The notes beneath the pieces were generated by a model. It was not told the DNA's origin. It worked only from the letters and a program-made list of their open reading frames with translations, and searched no databases. Positions 59,832 through 64,000 of a stretch of DNA of 64,000 nt are shown in pieces; within the stretch, counting starts at the first letter, position 1; the number at the start of each line of letters is the position of its first letter. Source of the stretch: Gordonia sp. 'Campus' (GTDB taxonomy: Bacteria; Actinomycetota; Actinomycetes; Mycobacteriales; Mycobacteriaceae); contig NZ_JAKOIW010000004.1 of the NCBI RefSeq assembly GCF_022206305.1, positions 148,188 through 212,187 of the forward strand, given 5' to 3'. A program made the position numbers and the translations under genes.

Positions 59832-60665
59832 ATGACTGACGCAGACCTCGGTTCCCCGCGTGCCCAGGGACCGGGCGGGACCGCGACCAGCGGTCTCGAG
59901 GCGCTCGACCTCGACCAGCAGCTCGCCCTCACCGGCGAGCGGACGGTTCCCGGTATCCCCGCGGAGAACTACTGGTTCCGACGCCACGAGATCGCCTATC
60001 GCCACATCGCCGCCGACTGCGCCGGCCTGGACGTCCTCGAGGCCGGTTCCGGCGAGGGCTACGGGGCCGCCATGATCGCCGACGCCGGGGCGTCGTCGGT
60101 GATCTGTGTCGACTACGACACCGCCGCGGTCGAACACACGCGACGCCGTTACCCGGGGCTCGTCGTCCATCAGGGCAATCTCGTCGACCTGCCGTTGGCC
60201 GCGGCATCGGTCGACGTCGTGGTGAACTTCCAGGTCATCGAACACCTCTGGGATCAGCCGCGGTTCATCGCCGAGTGCCGGCGCGTACTGCGCCCAGGCG
60301 GCAGGCTGCTGATCTCCACCCCCAATCGGATCACCTTCTCCCCCGGCCGCGACACCCCTCTCAACCCGTTCCACACCCGGGAGCTCGACGCTGCCGAACT
60401 CACCGCCTTGCTGGTCGACGGCGGATTCGAGGTCGAGGCGATGCTCGGGGTCGTGCACGGAGCCCGCCTCGAGGCCCTCGACGCACGATGGGGTGGCTCG
60501 CTGATCGACGCCCAGATCGAACGCGCCCTCGCCGGCGAGCCCTGGCCGGATGAACTCACCGACGACGTCGCCGGCGTGGCCGCCGACGACTTCGACGTCG
60601 TCGACGCGCGCGACGCCGAGATCGACGAGTCGCTCGACCTGTTCGCCGTGGCGAACCGGGCCTGA
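59832..60665 (+). CDS. SAM-dependent methyltransferase, Rv3030-type
   Basis: 277 residues, class I methyltransferase: motif I VLEAGSGEGYGA near residue 68, acidic ICVDYDTAA, and VEHLWDQPRF around motif IV with QVIEH. It corresponds to Rv3030, first gene of a locus linked to methylglucose lipopolysaccharide in mycobacteria, and probably methylates a sugar hydroxyl. ATG 59832 follows TACGCT by seven bases. The GH57 gene starts two bases after its stop, so all three genes form one operon. Confidence 0.85.
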   Translation: MTDADLGSPRAQGPGGTATSGLEALDLDQQLALTGERTVPGIPAENYWFRRHEIAYRHIAADCAGLDVLEAGSGEGYGAAMIADAGASSVICVDYDTAAVEHTRRRYPGLVVHQGNLVDLPLAAASVDVVVNFQVIEHLWDQPRFIAECRRVLRPGGRLLISTPNRITFSPGRDTPLNPFHTRELDAAELTALLVDGGFEVEAMLGVVHGARLEALDARWGGSLIDAQIERALAGEPWPDELTDDVAGVAADDFDVVDARDAEIDESLDLFAVANRA

Positions 60666-60667
60666 CG

Positions 60668-62215
60668 ATGGCGATCAGCACCACCGCGGTCCCCGGCCAG
60701 TTCACCCTGGTCCTCCACTCGCATCTGCCGTGGCTGGCCAACCACGGACGTTGGCCGGTGGGCGAGGAATGGCTCTACCAGTCGTGGGCGTCGTCGTATC
60801 TGCCGCTGTTCGACGTGTTCGAGCGACTCGCGGCCGACGGCTACACCGATCAGGTCAGCCTGGGTCTGACACCGGTGCTCGCCGCTCAGCTCGACGACCC
60901 GCACTGCACCGCGTCGATGTACGAGTGGCTCGCCGACTGGCAGCTCCGCGCGACCGAGGCCGCGATGAGTCGCGACGCCGACCGCGCGGATGCCGGCCGC
61001 CGCGAATACCTGGACGCCGGGCGGGCACTGGAGACCTTCGAGACCCGCTGGCGTCACGGTGGCTCGCCGCTGATCCGCGGCCTCGCCACGAGCGGCGTCG
61101 TCGAGATCCTGGGCGGTCCGCTCGCCCATCCGTTCGCGCCGCTGCTCGACCCGAGCCTGCGACAGTTCTCGCTGACCGAGGGTCGTGCGGACGCGCGGGC
61201 TCGATGGGGAGTCGATCCTGCAGGCATCTGGGCACCCGAATGCGCCTTCGCACCGGGTATGGAGACGGAGTACGACCGCGCAGGGGTCCGCCACTTCATG
61301 GTCGACGGCCCGACACTGCACGGCGACACCGCGCTGGGCCGCCCCGTCGGCGACGCCGATGTGATCGCCTATGGCCGGGATCTCCAGGTGAGCTATCGCG
61401 TCTGGTCACCGAAGTCGGGCTATCCCGGCCACGCCGCGTACCGCGACTTCCACACCTACGACCACGGGTCGGGCCTCAAACGCTTCCGCGTGACGGGCCG
61501 CGGGGTCCCGGGTGAGGCGAAGAAGCCCTACGATCCGTCGCGCGTCGATGCCGTCATCGACCGCCATGTCGAGGACTTCGTCGGACATGTCCGGCAGCGG
61601 CTGATCGACGAATCCGCGCGGATCGGGCGGCCGGCACTGGTGGTCGCGGCCTTCGACACCGAACTGTTCGGTCACTGGTGGCACGAGGGGCCGGTCTGGC
61701 TGGAACGCGTGTTGCGGCGGCTGCCCGAGATCGGGGTCGATGTCGGAACCCTGTCGGGCGCAACGCGATCGGGCTTGGTGGGCGATCCCGTGGACCTACC
61801 GGCGTCGTCGTGGGGGTCGGGCAAGGACTGGCGGGTGTGGAACGGTCCCGCCGTCCGGCACCTCGTGGACCTCAACGCCGAGGTCACCGAGACCGCGCTC
61901 GACGCGGTCGCCAAGCTGCTCGACCGGCGACGGGGTCGCAACCGCGTCGCCGATCAGATCGTGCGGGAGTTGCTGCTGACGGTGTCCTCGGACTGGCCGT
62001 TCATGGTGTCCAAGGACACCGCGGCCCAGTACGCCGTCTCCCGCGCCCACACCCACGCGCACGCCACCCGCGAGATCAGCGACGCGGCGATGCGCGGACG
62101 CGACGACGCGGCCGCGATCCTCGCCGAGACCTGGTCTCGCGCGGACTCTCTCTTCCCCGCGCTCGACGCGCGTCGGTTGCACGCGATCGGAAACGCCGAG
62201 GGGGGCATCGGATGA
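60668..62215 (+). CDS. GH57-family alpha-glucan branching enzyme
   Basis: 515 residues. GH57 signatures: LVLHSHLPW (H17, H19), IWAPECAF with the catalytic nucleophile E191, and AAFDTELFGHWWHEG with the acid D330. Corresponds to Rv3031, which introduces alpha-1,6 branches in methylglucose lipopolysaccharide or glucan synthesis. Cytoplasmic. Overlaps the glycosyltransferase start by ATGA. Confidence 0.9.
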   Translation: MAISTTAVPGQFTLVLHSHLPWLANHGRWPVGEEWLYQSWASSYLPLFDVFERLAADGYTDQVSLGLTPVLAAQLDDPHCTASMYEWLADWQLRATEAAMSRDADRADAGRREYLDAGRALETFETRWRHGGSPLIRGLATSGVVEILGGPLAHPFAPLLDPSLRQFSLTEGRADARARWGVDPAGIWAPECAFAPGMETEYDRAGVRHFMVDGPTLHGDTALGRPVGDADVIAYGRDLQVSYRVWSPKSGYPGHAAYRDFHTYDHGSGLKRFRVTGRGVPGEAKKPYDPSRVDAVIDRHVEDFVGHVRQRLIDESARIGRPALVVAAFDTELFGHWWHEGPVWLERVLRRLPEIGVDVGTLSGATRSGLVGDPVDLPASSWGSGKDWRVWNGPAVRHLVDLNAEVTETALDAVAKLLDRRRGRNRVADQIVRELLLTVSSDWPFMVSKDTAAQYAVSRAHTHAHATREISDAAMRGRDDAAAILAETWSRADSLFPALDARRLHAIGNAEGGIG

Positions 62216-63483
62216 GGGTGTTGTTCGTGTCGTGGGAGTATCCGCCGGTCGTGGTGGGCGGACTCGGGAGGCACGTGCATCATCTCGCCACCGCGATGGC
62301 CGCGGCCGGTCACGATGTGACGGTGCTGACGCGGCGCCCCTCGGGCACCGACGCGGTCACGCATCCGACCACCGACACCGTCGTCGACGGTGTGCGCATC
62401 CTGGCCGTCGCCGAGGACCCGCCGGAGTTCGACTTCGCCCAGGACATGATGACGTGGACGCTGGCCATGGGGCACGCGTTCGTTCGGGCGGGCGTTCGGG
62501 TTCTGGCGGGAATGGATGCGAACGGGTCTGGCGGACAGTGGATTCCGGATGTCGTTCACGCGCATGACTGGTTGGTCGCCCATCCGGCGATCGCACTGGC
62601 CGAGCTGTTCGACGTCCCGCTGGTCTCCACCATCCACGCGACCGAGGCGGGCCGGCACAGCGGCTGGGTCAGCGGTCGGATCAATCGCCAGGTGCATTCG
62701 GTCGAGTGGTGGCTGGTGTCCGAATCCGATGCGCTCATCACCTGTTCGGCGTCCATGCGCGACGAGGTGCACCGACTGTTCGGCTACGAGGCCGCCGACA
62801 TCTCGGTGATCCACAACGGGATCGACATCCGGACATGGCCGTTCGCAGAACGCTCCCACCCGGGCGGGCCTCCGGAACTGCTGTTCGCCGGTCGCCTGGA
62901 ATACGAGAAGGGCGTGCAGGATCTGCTGGCCGCGCTGCCACGCATCCGCCGCAGTCATCCGGGGACCACGCTGACCGTCGCAGGCGAAGGGACGCAACGT
63001 GACTGGCTGATGGAACAGGCCCGCAAGCACCGCGTGACGCGATCGGTGAACTTCGTCGGCGCGGTCGATCACGACCAGCTCGTGACCCTGATGCATCGGT
63101 GCGACGCCATCGTGCTGCCCAGCCGCTACGAGCCGTTCGGCATCGTCGCGTTGGAGGCCGCCGCCACCGGGGCACCGCTGATCGTGTCGACGGCGGGCGG
63201 GCTGGGCGAGGCGGTGCAGGAACCCGACACCGGACTGTCGTTCGCACCCGCCGATGTCGCGGGCCTGGCGACCGCCGTCCGCGCCACCCTGTCCGACCCG
63301 GGCGCTGCAGCCCAGCGAGCACGTCGTGCGCGGGCCCGCCTGACCGCGGAGTTCTCGTGGGCCGAGGTGGCCGAACGCACGGCAAGCGTGCACCTGGCGG
63401 CCAAACGTCGGGTACGGCACCCCGTCGGGCGTCCCGACATCCCCGTTCGCCCGCTTCCGGAGCGGGATCCGGGACAGCCCTGA
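62212..63483 (+). CDS. GT4-type alpha-glucan glycosyltransferase, Rv3032-like
   Basis: 423 residues, GT-B fold. N-terminal VSWEYPPVVVGGLGRH (glycogen-synthase-like acceptor loop), HAHDWLVAH, and the donor-binding EX7E motif EPFGIVALE (E307, E315). Rv3032 extends alpha-1,4-glucan chains of methylglucose lipopolysaccharide. ATG 62212 overlaps the GH57 stop. About 30 Arg/Pro-rich residues at the C-terminus are probably disordered. Ends one base before the convergent acetyltransferase stop. Confidence 0.9.
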   Translation: MRVLFVSWEYPPVVVGGLGRHVHHLATAMAAAGHDVTVLTRRPSGTDAVTHPTTDTVVDGVRILAVAEDPPEFDFAQDMMTWTLAMGHAFVRAGVRVLAGMDANGSGGQWIPDVVHAHDWLVAHPAIALAELFDVPLVSTIHATEAGRHSGWVSGRINRQVHSVEWWLVSESDALITCSASMRDEVHRLFGYEAADISVIHNGIDIRTWPFAERSHPGGPPELLFAGRLEYEKGVQDLLAALPRIRRSHPGTTLTVAGEGTQRDWLMEQARKHRVTRSVNFVGAVDHDQLVTLMHRCDAIVLPSRYEPFGIVALEAAATGAPLIVSTAGGLGEAVQEPDTGLSFAPADVAGLATAVRATLSDPGAAAQRARRARARLTAEFSWAEVAERTASVHLAAKRRVRHPVGRPDIPVRPLPERDPGQP

Positions 63484-63484
63484 G

Positions 63485-64000
63485 CTACTCCCCCCGCTCC
63501 GCCGCGGCCTTCTTGCGTTCGATGTCGGCGAGCGCCCGCTCGAGTTCGGCGCGCTCGGCAGCGTTCGACGCCCAGTCGTCCATGCGGTTCTTGACCACCC
63601 GCGCGGGTGCGCCCACGGCGATCGAGTAGTCCGGGATCGTTCCTTTGACGACGGCGTGCGAGCCGAGCACGCACCCGCGGCCGACGATCGTGTTGCGCAG
63701 CACCGAGACCTTCGCCGCAACCCAGGTGTCCGGGCCTATACGGACCGGACCCTTCACGATGCCCTGGTCCTTGATCGGCAGCGTGATGTCGTCCATCTTG
63801 TGGTCGAAATCGCAGATATAGCACCAGTCGGCGATGAGGGTGGACCCGCCGATCTCGAGGTCGAGGTAGGAGTTGACCACGTTGTTGCAGCCGAACACGG
63901 TCTTGTCGCCGATGCGGAGGCTGCCCTCGTGGCACCGGATGGAGTTGCCGTCGCCGATGTGGACCCATCGACCGATCTCCATGCGAGCCAGTTCGGGCGT
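63485..64000 (-). CDS. hexapeptide-repeat acyltransferase, Rv3034c-like (5' end outside window)
   Basis: At least 171 residues; the frame stays open to the window edge (six codons before the ATG at 63982), and relatives are longer, so the N-terminus is probably missing. A left-handed beta-helix is visible from hexapeptide repeats (LRIGDKTVFGCNN, VRIGPDTWVAAKVSVL, IVGRGCVLGSHAVVKG), ending in SIAVGAPARVVKNR, typical of the WbbJ/maltose acetyltransferase group. A charged helix ends the protein. By position it matches the acyltransferase of the methylglucose lipopolysaccharide locus, which adds short acyl groups. Confidence 0.85.
   Translation of the reverse strand, partial: TPELARMEIGRWVHIGDGNSIRCHEGSLRIGDKTVFGCNNVVNSYLDLEIGGSTLIADWCYICDFDHKMDDITLPIKDQGIVKGPVRIGPDTWVAAKVSVLRNTIVGRGCVLGSHAVVKGTIPDYSIAVGAPARVVKNRMDDWASNAAERAELERALADIERKKAAAERGE

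Overview
This is a high-GC actinobacterial chromosome segment from the mycolic-acid-containing group; I think Gordonia or a close relative most likely. The evidence is gene order. From end to end the window follows the Mycobacterium tuberculosis Rv2980-Rv3034c backbone as I remember it: DUF3515, gpsA, fbiD, ppk, mutT1, hupB, leuD, leuC, an IclR regulator, an F420/PPOX protein, gltX, a FAH-family protein, an MFS exporter, leuB, serA, ilvC, ilvN, ilvB, a PH-like protein, DoxX, LppZ, gatB, pfkA, gatA, gatC, an ACT protein, ligA, a MetE-like protein, mnmA, a cysteine desulfurase, plsC, a GNAT-like protein, etfA, etfB, then the methyltransferase / GH57 / glycosyltransferase / acetyltransferase set linked to methylglucose lipopolysaccharide.

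Layout. 1-6118: glycerol phosphate, coenzyme F420, polyphosphate, nucleotide sanitation and the nucleoid protein HupB. 6258-17535: leucine and serine biosynthesis (leuCD, serA-leuB), an IclR regulator, tRNA-Gln and tRNA-Glu beside gltX, and a coupled FAH-hydrolase pair. 17536-25125: an accessory block holding a secreted trypsin-like protease, then a LacI regulator facing a catabolic operon (asparaginase family, polysaccharide-deacetylase/cyclic-imidase family, MHS transporter, two SDRs, an 87-residue CxxC protein). 25175-33268: branched-chain amino acid genes ilvBNC with a leader-peptide attenuator, PH-like protein, mgtE, ilvD. 33276-46150: DoxX/LppZ, GatCAB genes, PspC, PfkA, a two-component system, a secreted phospholipase A2 with a membrane hydrolase, ACT and macro proteins. 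46153-59645: ligA, an accessory insertion (HNH endonuclease, a DUF6461-like fusion, MmcQ/YjbR), the cysteine desulfurase-mnmA-MetE-like operon, DUF4334, plsC operon, etfBA. 59832-64000: glycan locus.

How the genes work together. leuB, leuC, leuD, ilvB, ilvN, ilvC and ilvD are all here; of the leucine/valine pathway only leuA and a transaminase are missing. gltX, tRNA-Gln, gatA, gatB and gatC form the complete indirect route to Gln-tRNA(Gln). The cysteine desulfurase supplies sulfur to MnmA. Many genes are tightly coupled by ATGA, GTGA or TGATG overlaps, and convergent pairs are usually separated by one long perfect hairpin.

The most interesting signals are: a near-textbook, apparently leaderless ilvB leader peptide (Ile-Leu-Val-Val-Ile) followed by a terminator hairpin; three LacI-type operator motifs in front of a candidate cyclic-imide/amide degradation operon; a widespread pattern of -10-like hexamers 6-8 bases before start codons; and short tandem duplications at the 3' ends of three genes. 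I see no insertion sequence, CRISPR array, prophage or replication origin. Similarity statements rest on recognition of sequence and gene order; no database search was run.
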